Notes: generated by a model not told the origin, from the letters alone. Counted from the first letter of the stretch, positions 48,153-61,199 are shown. The stretch: DNA of 64,000 nt from Vespula vulgaris (GCF_905475345.1 NC_066586.1:16021400-16085399), one strand, 5' to 3'. Translations and numbers: made by a program.

Positions 48153-51100
48153 CAACAACAATCAACGAAAGTCAATATTTGCTAAAAAATTGTTAATCTA
48201 CCTAAGAGTTGTCCTTAATACTAATAAAGTAGTTTTTCTTTCAGTAGTTGATTTTGATTGCATCCATGGTAACAGTATATCAATAAGATCAGCTAATGCA
48301 TCAGCAGAATCGGATACAATTTCACTACATACAATTCCTAATTCATCTATTACCTGTTGCATAAATTCTGACTGTAGCAATAGAACTACCTGTGAAAAAA
48401 ATGAGTAAATGAGCTATGTAAAATCGTTTTTGTTCATGTTTGAACGTTGTATGTATACCTCTGTACTGGCACCTATGACTTTGTCCAAGATTGTACTCAG
48501 TACAATTCCTCTTTCTTCTGAATTCAATTGTGGTGGTACACGTCTATAATTATATTTAGGAATTCTTCTCTATCATAATATAATAAAATTGACACATCTG
48601 TTAAATTTTTTTTTTTAGTAAAAGGATACATTAGTGATACTATAGTCTTCAGTACTTTTGGGTATAGTTGTAGTGGTCTATATCCTGATGATGTTTGCAA
48701 AATTCCTAATGAAATTGCAAGTCCACTACTTTTTGCATGTAATCCAGTTGATTTTTCCAATCTATTAGGATGAACTGCATTGGCAACCTTTATAAAATTT
48801 ATTTATGTCTGTTTATATGACGATATTTTTACATTATCATTAATGTTAAAATATAAAATTACCTGTTCTAATGCTAATAACCCAATTTCTTTAGTAGTTA
48901 ACTCTTTGCAGTCATGTAATTGTCGTATAATCCATAATAGTATATTTTCCTCAAATGATGGATATAATTTTTCTACATCTCCCCTTTGTGCAATCTCAGC
49001 ATAACATCTTAACAAGCCAGCTTTTGCTGCTTCTGCTGTGGCTATAGCTTTTGAATCTTTAATAAAACCTAATAATCTTACAGAAATTTTTCTAGTATCT
49101 TCTTCCATACAAGCTTCTTCCATCAATTTTATTACAACATCCAAATGTCGTTTAGAACAAATTCCAACTGCTCTTGCGAATTCTTCATTTGATATGTGAG
49201 AACGTGCGAGTTCAATAAGAAGTGTTATATGAGCATTACTACTGCACATTGATGCTAGCAAAGGTGCTACATGTGGTGTACTAGCTTTTACTGCTAATTC
49301 ATCTGCGAGTTTTAAGCTCCATGCTTCTCCTTCTAATTTTACGCTCTCCTCTAAAAATTCTACTATTTTTTCTTCCCAGTTGAGATTCCTATAGTTATTT
49401 TAATAGAATCTTTAATATAATTTATCCCTACGTTAAGAAAAAAAAAATGTAACGTACCGCTGTTCAATAAATTTAATATTAACAGGAAAGTCATCTCTTA
49501 AAAAATGTGTAATTTCCTTTAGTTTTTCATCCCAATATGGCATAAGTTGGTGTCCTAGTAAAGGTGCTGCACATTTTAGGAATGTTACGATAGGTAGGCG
49601 ATTCTGTACATCTCCAAGCAGTTCCAAACATCTACTTAGAATTTTTGTACCAGGAAAATCTCGTTGATTAATGGATGAATTACCGTTATTAACTATTTTT
49701 ACTGCTAGCGGTGCTAAAGCACGCAATATAGATGCTACCTAAAAAATATCAATAATGAGAAATATTTTTATATATCAAGTTTTATAATATTCTTGCATTA
49801 TGGATTATTGTATCAGTATATACCGACGACACACAAGCTGGATCTAGTAAAGCACGTATCAGACAAGGCCACAACCAAGATTCTGCACCTTCTACAGTGG
49901 TTGCAAGCAAATGTAATGCTTCTGCATATGCCTCTGATTCATCATTCTTTATACCACAATGAGTTACCTTAAAAAATTGACAATACATTTTTACTTCGTT
50001 ATTTAATTCGAATAATTTAAATTTATAATGATTAACATTTACCATGTAACGAACAAAGGTCGCTCTTTGTGATGGTAAAAGTGGGACTGTAGGACGTGCT
50101 GCGAGTGTTACAATGGCTCCAACCATTTGTAATGCACTACTATCTCCTAATGATTCTTGTAAACTAAGTGCAATTCGTTGTAATGTTGTATCATCCTAGT
50201 AATATTGAAGATTTAATATATTTACATTATTTTTTGAAATATATAATTTTTATTATAATATTTTTAATACCTCAGGTGGAAGTGTATTAATAAGATGTTT
50301 AAGAACTACCAATGCCCGTGCCTTTTGTGATACTGATGTAGACTTCAATTGTTGTAAGATTCTATAATATATAATACATATTTAAGTATTTTTTATAACT
50401 GAAAATTCCATAAATCTGTTTTAATAATACATCATTACCTATCTAAGCCTTCTTCTGGAAATAATATAATCAATGATCTAGAACATTGTAACACTTGATA
50501 ATGTGTTAGAAGTACATCTCGAGATGCTTCAAATGGAATTATACAAACTAATTCAGATAAAACTTGATGTATTTGTTCTAAAAATGAGCGAAGAACTTCC
50601 TTCTCATTTTCTGTGGCACAACTTAAGACCACTGCTAAAACTCTACAATACCCAATCAAATTGATGAAATTATAATATATTATGGTAAATAAAAGAGAGT
50701 TGAAAATGATGACATACCTAACTGCTGCTAATCGAGTATTAACTTTTTTACAAAAATTCAATAATATGGGTGTTAACTTAATGATTCTTTCACAATCTAC
50801 TTCCTGTGGCAGTAATGGTATCATATAAACAATTGCTGACAATACTGCTTCCACACCTTTATAATCTTTAGATGTTTTTATCCAATTGAATGTTAATATA
50901 TCAAAAGCAGAGCATATTTCCTCTTTAAACGTTTCTTTACTAATTTCTGGGCTTGAATCTTTTTCTAAATTTAATATATAATCATTTATAGCTTCTGCAA
51001 TCTTCCCAAGTGCTGAAAAATTTTTTCATTAACAAAATATTTTCATTATAATTGTCTATTATTTTCATTATAATTATTATTATGACTGAAATTTACTAAG

Positions 51101-51895
51101 GCAGAATGTTTGTTTTAATATCTCATCACGTGTTTGACTTAACATTGGGATCATAATAGTTAATGTGATTTTGAAGAATGATATCATTGCACATGGATTA
51201 CGTTCTGCAATCATTCCTATAGTACGAACTACTGTATGATGTGGAAGTATTCCAGGTTCCAATCTATAAATAAATATTTTATCGTTTATAATTATAATAT
51301 TTAATAAATGATAATTGTGTAACCAAAGAAATGGTGAAAAATTACTTGGTCAACAGGCTACCTATTGCCTGTGTGCAATGTATTTGACTCAATGAAATCA
51401 ATAATTCTATTGCTTCCTTTTCAGCATCGCCGAAGAGTTCATTTACAGCTAGTTCTGCAACCGATGATGCTAAATCGGTATTCAAGTTTGCGCCATGACA
51501 TTGACATGTTTCAGACATCACTGTTAGTAAAGAAGCCATATGTTCCGAAGATATCTTAACAAAAAATAATTTGCTATAAGCTGTGTAGATAATTATGCAA
51601 CTTTGACATATTGTAGCAAATTAATACCTTTCTATGGAGTTCCCAAAAATATACAGCTGCATGAATTACAACTTCAGGATTTTGCTCGGATATTGTTTTA
51701 ATTGCTGTAATTACTGACTGTCTGACATCTATTGATTTATCATCTAATGTATCTAATAATGCTCCAATTACCGCTAAACAAATATAACATAACCTGACAT
51801 ATTTCCCTTAAGATATTTAAAAATCATTCATTATATTATTATTAAAGAATACCTGGTAGCTCTGAATAACAAGAATTTTCGATTTCTTCCCTCAT
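45446..51895 (-). CDS. MROH1: Maestro HEAT-like repeat protein 1
   Basis: I resolve 22 coding exons with consistent phases, encoding 1,574 residues (human about 1,640). Exon 1 is 51895-51853. Then come 51773-51628, 51554-51346, 51263-51097, 51012-50718, 50642-50439, 50361-50271, 50195-50043, 49967-49824, 49738-49458, 49388-48863, 48787-48630, 48543-48459, 48389-48202, 48026-47768, 47706-47529, 47450-47257, 47149-46775, 46700-46383, 46303-45953, 45874-45705 and 45635-45446. The whole protein is helical HEAT-type repeats. Landmarks shared with vertebrate MROH1 are LEPGILPHHTVVRTIGMIAE, CRCLELLGD-type segments, SLRPIAIDCVALSLNIG and a C-terminal run ending LLRDTESIVRKRAAHALSL. The family is implicated in lysosome-related scaffolding; that role is not visible in the sequence. 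The exon 12/13 junction (donor AT|GTATCC) is the least certain. Intron 14 contains a trinucleotide array. Confidence 0.92.
48061..48150. repeat. (AAT)n trinucleotide microsatellite in MROH1 intron 14
   Basis: About 30 units of AAT, with AAC and AGT interruptions at the ends, 50 bp from the exon-14 donor. Read forward it would encode poly-Asn, an artefact. Confidence 0.95.
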
Positions 51896-52845
51896 GATGG
51901 ATTATTACGGATCCTTAATAAAATATATTAGAATTATATACATAAACAGTTAAAATTATAAAATGATCATATTCGTTGTAGGTTGTTCGTTTATACAATA
52001 AATATATGACAGATCGTATTTATTAAAAAAGTACACTTTCACGTGTCACGCTGTAACTTCTGTTTGTTTTCCTTTTTTAATCGAGGCGAATATCTTTCAA
52101 AATCGTTCAGTAGATTAGAAAACTGGCACTATCACGTCGTTACAGGCAAATAAGTAACAAAAATTCAACATCATCACACGACATCGCATACAAATAATAT
52201 TATCAGTTTAATATACGTACAGTGAAACAATATCAATGTGGTAGTGTTAGTACTTACCATCCGTGTTACCTGACAATATAACTATATATTCACACACTCG
52301 ATTTGTAATTTTACGTTCGAAATGAAAATAATTTATTTTTATATACACACATATTATTCATAAGACAAGATTTATTATTCTAACGATTGTTGATATTATG
52401 ATTTTGAAATATTAAAAACAAAATGAAATTAATAATAAGTGATTTTTATAACTATAGATAATGACGTATAATGTTTAGAAAATTTTAATGAAAGTACTAG
52501 ACTGATATGATCAATGAATATTTAATCTATTAAATAAAACCAAATGATTATTTCATATTTTTTATTTTTTATTTTTAATATTTTGTTATTTACTTATATA
52601 ACTATATACATAATCATGTTAATTTCGATAATGAAAATACACGAAATATACTATAACTTACCCTTTCATTTTTAATTTTTGGTTTATTATGTATACAAAA
52701 AAAAGTGATAAAATAACGGGTGATAATAAATTATACTACAATCTATGTCATTAAAAGTTATTACTTTTCATCATTGAATGTTGGTGGTAATGTAACATTA
52801 ACAATGTCAATAAGTTTAACAATTTATCATTTTATAAAATTTGTT
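51896..52845. other. MROH1 upstream / TOM6-like downstream interval
   Basis: AT-rich. The probable MROH1 promoter is within 52.03-52.30 kb, which has slightly higher GC (CACGTGTCACGC near 52040). No ORF worth noting. Confidence 0.55.
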
Positions 52846-53206
52846 TTACACTGTAACTGGTGGCATAATATCCATTCCCTTGCATTCTAAAGCAATTTTG
52901 ACTCCCAGTGCAAAAAATGCGATGCTTTTTACCATTGACCTATAAAACATAAAACGATGTTACATATATTAAATAATTTAAAATCAGCGTTTAGTATTTC
53001 AAAGACGCAAGAAAAACAATATTATTGTTTTAACACTGGCTTAAAAATAATTCAGGGTTATGTGCGTATAAAAAAGAAGATGTGGAAATACATAAGTAGA
53101 GTCTATTAAATCAAATATACTGTATTTACCATTTGAATCCATCGTAATACGTTCCTCTTACAATCCCCGTTACATTATTAATTCCTTTATACATTTTTTC
53201 GAACAT
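52846..53206 (-). CDS. TOMM6: TOM6-like mitochondrial import receptor subunit
   Basis: Two exons, 53206-53130 and 52939-52846, encode only 56 residues. The start is MFEKMYKGINNVTGIVRG. One hydrophobic helix follows (KSIAFFALGVKIALEC), and the tail is GMDIMPPVTV. The pattern of a short polar N-terminus, a single C-terminal helix and a D-[IL]-M-x-P tail resembles animal TOMM6 (LFAAGVWLA ... DLMAP). Tom6 is a small subunit that stabilises the TOM complex in the mitochondrial outer membrane. The assignment rests on this short pattern, so a different small mitochondrial protein is possible. The gene itself looks real: the two exons join in phase (TG|G) with good splice sites. Confidence 0.65.
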
Positions 53207-53838
53207 ATTGTGTTATCAATTGTTTTATTTAAATTGTTTAAATTTAAGTACACGATTTATTGTGAAAAGACGATAAATTGCGTAGAACACGTGCAGCAAT
53301 TTACAATGTGTTCATTTATTTTTATCGATCTGAAATATTTTGTTACATTTGATTGTTAGATGGCACTGTAAGAGAACGAAAATTTAAATTTTAATGATAC
53401 CAAAATTCTTGATAAACGATATACAATTATTAGAAACCATTATTACAAATAACAAATACTTAAAAAACATATTATTTTTTTAATAAACTCTTTATTAAAA
53501 AGTAAGTGAAATGTGTAATAATAAATAATTATATAGTATAGTTTAACGACGCCATCTAGCGACAAAGTGATAAATCATTTTAGATTTTACTAAAGCTTAC
53601 ATAGTTGTGCAATTAATCAGTAGTGATATGTATATTTATTGAAATAATATTCAATTAAACAATCCCATCATGTTTATAATACTTAACAAAGAGTATACAA
53701 TATACTTTCAATATATAAAATATAAAAAGCAATAATTATCTGATCAATATATATCTTTCATTAGGGAACTTTGAGTTAGAGACAACTAAATAAATTTTTG
53801 TTGTTGTATCATTGTTGTTGGAAAGTAAATATAAAGAC
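53207..53838. promoter_or_regulatory. Divergent TOM6-like/CIB promoter interval
   Basis: Holds two CTCF-core-like words: TAGATGGCAC (53357-53366, +) and GCTAGATGGCGTC on the minus strand (53560-53548). Otherwise AT-rich. Confidence 0.45.
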
Positions 53839-54730
53839 ATGGGAGCAGGAAGAAGCCAATTTACTGAAGAGGAATTACAAGATTATCAGGTGATAAATAT
53901 GTATCAATAACATATTATAATAATTGATAAAAAAACTGTTATAATACATCATATGTATCAAATACATTAATTTATATTTTGTTTTATTGTTTAATTTTAT
54001 ATTACTTTTTATAGGACTTAACATACTTCACAAAGAAAGAAGTTCTATAGTAAGTATATACTTTATTATCAACTGACATCTTTATATATTAATGATTGTA
54101 AATATTTTTATTTTATTGCATGGTAGTGCACATCAAAAGTTTAAAGCTCTTGCTCCAGAAAAGGTTGGACATAACAGAAATGCAAAGCTTCCTATGTCCA
54201 AGATTTTACAATATCCAGAATTAAGAGTAAATCCCTTTGGAGATAGAATTTGCAAAGTTTTTAGTTCTAGTCAAGATGGAGATTGTACATTTGAGGATTT
54301 TTTAGACATGATGTCTGTATTTAGTGATGCTGCTCCAAAAGCTGTGAAAGCTGAACATGCTTTTAGAATATTTGGTAATATTGTTTATAATGTTTTCAAT
54401 GTTTATATCATGATTACAATAATTAATTTATTAATTATTTGTAGATTTTGATGGTGATGATATGTTGGGAATTGGAGATTTAAGATTAGTAGTTGACAGA
54501 TTAACAGCTCCTCAAAGACTAAGTGAAATGGATATGCAACAACTTCTTCAATACATACTGGATGAAGCTGACTTGGATGATGATGGTGCTCTTAGTTTTG
54601 CAGAATTTGAACATATAATAGAAAAAAGCAGTGATTTTTCCAAGTAAGAATATTTTTAATTAAAGTAGTGATTCAATAACAAATTAGTAATATTATTTTT
54701 ATTTACAGGACATTTCGTATACGCTTGTGA
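53839..54730 (+). CDS. Calcium- and integrin-binding (CIB) family EF-hand protein
   Basis: Five exons: 53839-53889, 54015-54049, 54127-54374, 54445-54643 and 54709-54730, giving 184 residues (vertebrate CIBs are 185-191). MGAGRS is a plausible N-myristoylation signal. The body shows YQDLTYFTKKEVL, NPFGDRICKVFSSS and EDFLDMMSVFSD, followed by two active EF-hands. EF3 is DFDGDDMLGIGD, with Asp instead of Glu at position 12 as in CIBs. EF4 is DLDDDGALSFAE. The tail is SDFSKTFRIRL. CIB proteins bind integrin tails, kinases and, in hair cells, TMC channels. By eye it sits closer to CIB1 than CIB2, but I leave the paralogue open. Confidence 0.93.
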
Positions 54731-55511
54731 ATTATAATAGTAAAATGACCAAAGTATAGTTAATGAAAGACTGAATATTAATAATAATAACTAATGCTAG
54801 AGCTACTATTGGCACTAGGCCTAAATCATTTTTCTTTTTTTTTTTCATGTAAACATTAGAAAGTAATGTTAAAAGTCCAAAGATGTGCCAAGTCCAAATG
54901 GTCAGGCCTAACAATAACAATAACACCAACAGAATATTTTTTTTGTTACTTTTTACAGGATCTTATGCACAAATTAAATTATATTTCTATAGTATTCCAC
55001 AGAATAATATTTCTCATTAGTAATAGTAATATAGTCTCTTCAAGATATGTCATAATGTCAAAGACATTCTTTACTCTAAAATTTTACTCTAAACAGCAGT
55101 ACAAAATTTATACTACATGCATATTCATATAGTATAAACTTAAATATGAATTTAATTGTAATTGAAATCACAATTTATTGCATTTCTTGTTGTATTTTAT
55201 CATAGTATTTACCACGTTTTAGATATTATTATGTATAATTTTTAAACACATTATTTTATCTTAATTTATTAATAGGTATTCTTAATAAAAAAAGCATTGT
55301 TTTTTATTAAATAATGTATTTACAAGAAATTTGTTTCATTTATTCTTTTTTTTTATAAAAAGTGTTAGTATTAAATGTAATTTTTCAAAGTTATGTTTTG
55401 TACATAGCTTGGAAAAATGCATTCATGATTGTAAATATCCCCTAAAAAAATATTTGATTTAATAGAATAAATTTTTAATTTAGAATTAAAACAATTGAAG
55501 AAATAATTAGC
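54731..55511. other. Convergent 3' flanks of the CIB gene and OSTC
   Basis: AT-rich 3' sequence. A minus-strand frame at 54732-54929 reads as hydrophobic residues around a poly-Lys run, but has no supporting splice or start context. Confidence 0.6.
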
Positions 55512-56131
55512 TTACGGTAGTTTCATACGCATGAATATCCAGCATGTTATAAAAGAGACAACTATACTAATGAATCCAACACATATCAAAAGAATTCTGT
55601 TAAGTTTTGGAGTGGATGGACTATGTGTTTGTTCAAGTACGATGAAGCCTAAACCACCTAAAGTAAAAAGGAAGCTCGACGCTAAACCTTCCATAATATA
55701 TTGACCATTCACACGATATGGCATAAATGCCACCTGTAAAGATTTATAACCTAGTTAATAAAATTATATTTTTTGAGAAGATTAATAATTATAACTTACA
55801 GGTCTTGTATGACCATGTTCATCAGTCGTAGATCCTACACTGGGCGGTTCAACGATTACATCGTATATTATACCTACAACACGTATTTAATTGGTAATAT
55901 TACTCGAAATTAACTATGCAGATAAACCTTTTTTCTAATTGTTACATAATAAATCTATATCAAAAAATAAAATTTGTATTTTCAGATCTAACCTCCTGTC
56001 ACTAGAAAGTATGATAAAAGAACGAAAGAAAAAGCTATCATTGCACTAGGTTTCACGAACCAAGATGGTCTTTTAAGTTTTAAATTGGGCACTTCTAAAA
56101 CGAAGAACGGGATTTTATAAATATATTCCAT
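55512..56131 (-). CDS. OSTC: Oligosaccharyltransferase complex subunit OSTC
   Basis: Three exons, 56131-55993, 55873-55800 and 55733-55512, encode 144 residues (human 149). The sequence is nearly collinear with vertebrate OSTC: VPNLKLKRPSWFVKPSAM, YFLVTGGIIYDVIVEPPSVG, TDEHGHTRPVAFMPYRVNGQ, YIMEGLASSFLFTLGGLGFI and the end IFMRMKLP. Three to four membrane helices are apparent. It belongs to the OST3/OST6-like DC2 family and links the STT3A oligosaccharyltransferase to the Sec61 translocon for co-translational N-glycosylation. Confidence 0.97.
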
Positions 56132-56288
56132 CTTTAAAGAAAATAATAATAAAGTATAAAATTATGAAAGATATGGGAAGATATGAAAGTTCCGGGTCGC
56201 CGGCGTGACGCGTATTGACGTTGTATCTGTCGGTCTTTCATTATCAATGTTGCCAAATATCAAACCATAAACTACGTAGGTAGAAGTG

Positions 56289-56302
56289 TATCGATATCGA
56301 TG
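56289..56302. promoter_or_regulatory. DRE motif pair in a divergent promoter
   Basis: TATCGATA at 56289-56296 is a perfect DREF-response element and overlaps a second TATCGAT. More ATCGA words follow (TTATCGACATATATCG). It lies between OSTC (start 56131, minus) and the gene starting at 56903 (plus). DRE motifs are typical of insect housekeeping promoters. Confidence 0.55.
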
Positions 56303-56902
56303 TTATCGACATATATCGTTTTATAATCGAATATTTCGATAAAGCAAATTTTATAAGTTTATGATAACAGTCATGTTTCTTACGTAGAATCGTAAACGGT
56401 GGTTACATCTTTGCTTATTTCATATTTGTATTCTTATATTTAAAAATGTTTGTATTAGTATAAAAAAAAGGATATATTGACCGTTCATGGAATAAGTATC
56501 ATTGTAGCAACTTTACGCTCACATTGCGTGTGCGTAGAGTGTGGAATCGGTGTGCGCATGCGTCAACGTGATCAGCTGTTTAGAACGTAGTCAGAAACCA
56601 TTTTTACACGGAGGCGTGTATCTCGATCGAAATGTTGCTCTTTCGCGGAGTTTTCGAGCCTTGGATGAAGAACGATCGTGTTATAAAATATTTTCTTTTG
56701 CCACGGTGAATATTTTCAGAGTTTCGAAAGGTCGATGTGACACGTTCAACACCGGAAGTTTTTCTTTGGTAGCACCACGTCAGATTTTTGCAGTGGTGTG
56801 GTAGTGGTGGTAGTGATGATTGTGTATGCGTAAAAAACATGGATGTTCGGTCGGCGCACATTTTAACACAATTTATATTATGAGATTTCTGTGAAAGGAA
56901 AG

Positions 56903-57623
56903 ATGAAGTTTCGTGTGATTTTCGTATATTGGGCACTACTTTTTACATCGGTTGTGTCTAGGTAAGATTTTTGAACTGTTTACTTATTTTTAATATTTAA
57001 TTTAAGAAATATATATATATGTGTGTATATATATATGTATATATATATATACATGCATATATATCCTCACTCCAAATTAAAAATATGAAAATTCACATTG
57101 CATATATAATAACGAATTTCTTTTCTTTAAAAAGATTTCTTTTTTCTTGAATTCATTGATTTATCAATGAATCAAAGTCATATAACCTCTTTATTTATAT
57201 TCTTATTCTCTACCATATATTATTTTATATCATGAATAGAGTTTGAACGGTAGTAAATGTAATTCTTTTGTTATTGTAATTCTTTTTCTCTTACAGTGGA
57301 CTGTTATTTCTAATAGTTGCTTCAGAAAGTACAGAAGATAGGACAGGAATAGAAAATGATGGAAATCTATATATGTTTGACAATTTTACAACTAATGATG
57401 AAAATGAGAAGTATGAGATACCGGAGATTACAATTGCTCAAGTACGAAGTCCAGCAATAGAGAATGAATTTCTCGAGGTATGTTTTAGAATATAAATTTG
57501 AAGAGCAAAGGATTTGATCTTGGCAAATAATTCTTTATTATTAATAATATGAGGGGTATATTTGTGAAATTGATTAACTTTATTATGATATATACATTAT
57601 GCAATGTTATATAGTTGTTATTA

Positions 57624-57664
<41 letters not shown>

Positions 57665-57841
57665 GTAATATTATATAATTGTTTATTATATAATTCTGAA
57701 TATATATCTTTATTTTTCTAAGGAAAGTGCTACCAAAGTAACTTCTAGTTTTGATACTGTAAATACATTGGATGATCGTGTGGAAAATGATTTGGAGATT
57801 ATGGCAGAAAGTATCATACAACAGCCTAATCTTTCGCAAGG
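56903..57841 (+). CDS. Unrecognised secreted or membrane protein, first three coding exons
   Basis: Exons 56903-56961, 57297-57477 and 57723-57841 join in phase and stay open; the last ends in a good donor (GG|GTGAGT), so the gene continues. The start MKFRVIFVYWALLFTSVVSS is a signal peptide or signal anchor, followed by another hydrophobic stretch (GLLFLIVAS). An acidic, Asn-rich segment follows, with a sequon (NFTT), EYEIPEITIAQVRSP-like text and a serine/acidic tail to about residue 119. No domain is recognisable in this portion. Upstream is a CpG-richer leader (56.51-56.90 kb). The remaining exons are not identified and may lie beyond the right edge. Confidence 0.65.
57625..57660. repeat. 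AT microsatellite
   Basis: (AT)n tract just before exon 3 of the unrecognised secreted-protein gene. A similar interrupted tract is at about 57008-57064. Confidence 0.9.
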
Positions 57842-60235
57842 GTGAGTCATTATTTTTCTTGAAAATTTAACACATTTTTTAAACGAATTAATCTATTTAA
57901 GGCAATTAAAGTTAATAAATTATTACGCTTATTTACGTTTTGATCGCATTATTACGAGTATATCATTTATTTTGACGCTAAAAATTAATCGTCGTCTTAT
58001 GATGAAATTTTGATATTTTTCACATAACGTAAAAGCGTTAATCCACATGATCAAATAATAAGAAAATATTCATTTCACCGATCAAGATCCAATAACAAGA
58101 TCGCGTCCTTTAATCATGTCCAACAGAGATGATTGATATACGATAAATCAAATAAATCGTACATGAAAATATCTTAGATTAGTTTTATTTTTATATTATT
58201 TTTTTCTGCTTTAAAAATATTTTTATTTTATTGCTATAGATTTAGTAATCGTATGATCAGTCTGCTTCGTTTCTTCTGGAACGGAATCTTGTAAATCGTA
58301 TAGTGCGTTTCCGCTTTCATTACGGACATTCGATACTCAGACATTTCACCAGACATATATCGTAATTCTTGACTTTAATTACGCGAGTCGTCTCCTGCGT
58401 CTTATCTCGTATCTGCCTCTTCGTTTTTATTGTAGGGTGGGTAGGTGGGGAGAAATTATGAATATTGAATAAGCTCGCGTAACAGATTAATTACGCTCTT
58501 TCAAGACCTTTTTATTGCGATAAAAAAAAAGTACAAATAGAAAATAAATATTGATGTTGTTTTTGATAATAATCGTAAATGAAAGAGCATTTGTAATTTG
58601 TTTAAGCATTCGCAATTCTATGAGATCATTTCAAAGTTTTGGAGGTATAATAAATTGTACACAGAATCGTTTACATCTGTTAGTACAACGACTTTGATCG
58701 ACATAATAGCTCTCTTGTTCTCTTCGGTTAATGGCACTGGGTGTTACGCTTGTTAACGTACGAGTATATCGTTTATTGTTAGAGAGTAAATTAGGCGCCC
58801 CTTTCGTCGCTAAATATAGACAAACGCGAAATGCCAATGTTTTATTCCTGTACGCGGTAATCAATGTCACATACGCGTTGAATTTTATAAGTAGAGATAT
58901 ACACTTGTGTATATATGTATAATGATTTCGTTAAATCAATTTATTTTAAATGTTGCAGTGTTTTTTTTGTTTTTCATCGACTGGAAATACGATAACGTAT
59001 AAAGACTTGTCGAATAATTTATAAGAGTAATTTATTCCAACGAGAAAGAAAATGGCGATTGCCAAGTTGCGTTGTAATGTTTCTGCGTCACACAGGTGCC
59101 ATAGTATATTCTCATTAATAGACATGTTATATTGAATTACTTATGCGCTTATATTTCACGGATTCTATTAATAACTATCAGGTTATTTGAATGATTTCTT
59201 AGAGAAACGGTTTTATTATTTATCCAAGTTGTCCACGTGAAAAGTGTAGGTATCTTTAAAAATTCGCTTTTATCGCGTTATGCTAATTAAAAATATGGTA
59301 ATCAATTTAAATGAACTGGATTTGAAAGGAATACTATTGTCGTCGTCATCGTTATCATCGTTGTCGTTGCCGTTATCGTTGTTATCGTCGTCGTCAGTGA
59401 CAATGTTCAAACTTTGGCGCGCTTTTACGAAAAAGCACATAACGCGATTTACTCGTAATTTTCTTTCGCCAAGTTTCGAATTTACTTCATTATTTAACAT
59501 TTACTTTAAAGCCGTTGAAAGGAAGAAAAAAAAAATAAAAAAGAAAAGAGAGAGAGTCGGTTAAAAGGCTAAAGCTTGATATCTTCCTTCTTTTCTCAAG
59601 GTGCTTCGAAATCGAGTTAAAAGTTCCTAGAACGAGAACGTTGCGTACTACAACAATATTAGATATTTCTATAGCTGCATCCCAGTATCGAAAAGTCGAT
59701 AAAACTAGCTTTGACAGCTGTCGTTACTCAATATCGCATACCATGGATACTGATATCTTTTTAACGGAAATTACAAAGAATTATTCTTATCTACGTAAAT
59801 TGTATACTGAGTGAATTTATGCGATAAAATTGAAACGTTTAATGACATGGTTTTTATTTTTCTTTTTTTATTTATTTGTTTGTTAATTCGTAAGTAGGTA
59901 TATTTAAGAAATATTTTTATTTTATTTTTTTCGAAAATTCCTATTTAAGTATTATGTAATAAGTAAACGTTGCGGTAACTGTGGGTTAAACGATCGAATA
60001 GAGATGTAAGGCGCGTGACATTAAAATCACGTGGAAATGCCAGAGAGAAGCCATCGCAAAGTGTTTGGGTGTAAAATCAAACTGGCTTTGTAGGGTCATG
60101 TTTAGGACGAGAACGAAGCCCCATTGTCGCGATGTAGGATTTAAACGTTATTTTCTTTCTTTCTTTTTACATATTTCCTTGTGGAATTTGTTTTGATAAA
60201 CGATTTTATAATTTCGAATACTACAATAAAGAAAG

Positions 60236-60240
<5 letters not shown>

Positions 60241-60294
<54 letters not shown>
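60241..60294. repeat. (GA)n microsatellite, 27 units
   Basis: A perfect GA dinucleotide run, extended on the left by a purine-rich AAAGAAAAA stretch. Confidence 0.97.
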
Positions 60295-60297
<3 letters not shown>

Positions 60298-60590
60298 CGA
60301 TGATAATGAATAGGATTTTTTTATTCGTAAGAAATAAAATTAATCGATTTGATTTGACTCCGTTGAATTTAATCGTGACTTCGATACTTGTTTTTGATTA
60401 TTGATACATTAACTTATAATATAATCAAATTTCTTGAAATGATATAAATGGATAAAATGTAACGAAAAGAACATAAGATTAATGTTAGTTCGATATATTT
60501 GTAAAAGAATCAAACATTAAAATATAGCCACTAGATGCATTTGTCGTAGTTACTGCATTGGCTACGTTCCACCGATGCATTATCGGATAT

Positions 60591-60625
60591 TTGGTGCATC
60601 GTAGGAGAGACGTGTGATGCACCAA
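60591..60625. repeat. Inverted repeat, 10-bp perfect arms
   Basis: TTGGTGCATC (60591-60600) and GATGCACCAA (60616-60625) flank a 15-bp spacer. Two further ATGCAT words (60531 and 60575 areas) lie within 90 bp upstream. Confidence 0.75.
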
Positions 60626-61199
60626 TTATCAAACGAAGCCAGATCGATAATATGTGTGCGACTACTTGGAGGAAATTGATATAAAAAAATTATACTGAAA
60701 TGCCTATAAGAGAGATAATTTACTTATTCATAAAGACATATGCATCGAATATATACATACCCATGCAAGCAAAAAAAAAAGAAAAAAAAAATTCGATACT
60801 TCACATAAATGTCCTCCATAAATTTCACAGAGTGAAACGATAACGAATCGTGGACTTTCGATGAATTAACCGCTTTCTCGAATTCCGTATCGAGAGTATC
60901 GAGATTTATGTTATCCATTCACAGCCTAGATTAAACGTATCTATCGTGTCTTCATTTTCTGGGTCGGTCATATTTTCAAGAAAGTATGCCTTTGAAAAGA
61001 AAAAGAAGTAGAAAAAGGATAATAATAGGTCTAATGAAAAAAGATAAAAGAGATTACAGTTCGATATAAATTTTCGGAGATAGAAAAAAAACTGTCTCAT
61101 AGGGTATTCAGTCTCGAAAGAACGAGACGAAAAGGATACGAGAAAGCATCGGAAGAAACAAGAAAGAAAGTCGCGACTGCTTCGAAGAGGGAGGAAATG

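Noticed and set aside
48022..48408. Plus-strand ORF rich in asparagine
   Set aside because: It is the (AAT)n microsatellite of MROH1 intron 14 read forward, antisense to MROH1 exons.
54732..54929. Minus-strand hydrophobic ORF with a poly-Lys run between the CIB gene and OSTC
   Set aside because: The poly-Lys comes from a poly-T run in 3' UTR sequence. There is no splice or start support and no family resemblance.
59270..59564. Asp/Asn-rich and Ser/Leu-rich ORF pair on opposite strands
   Set aside because: Low-complexity TCG/TCA repeat read on both strands.
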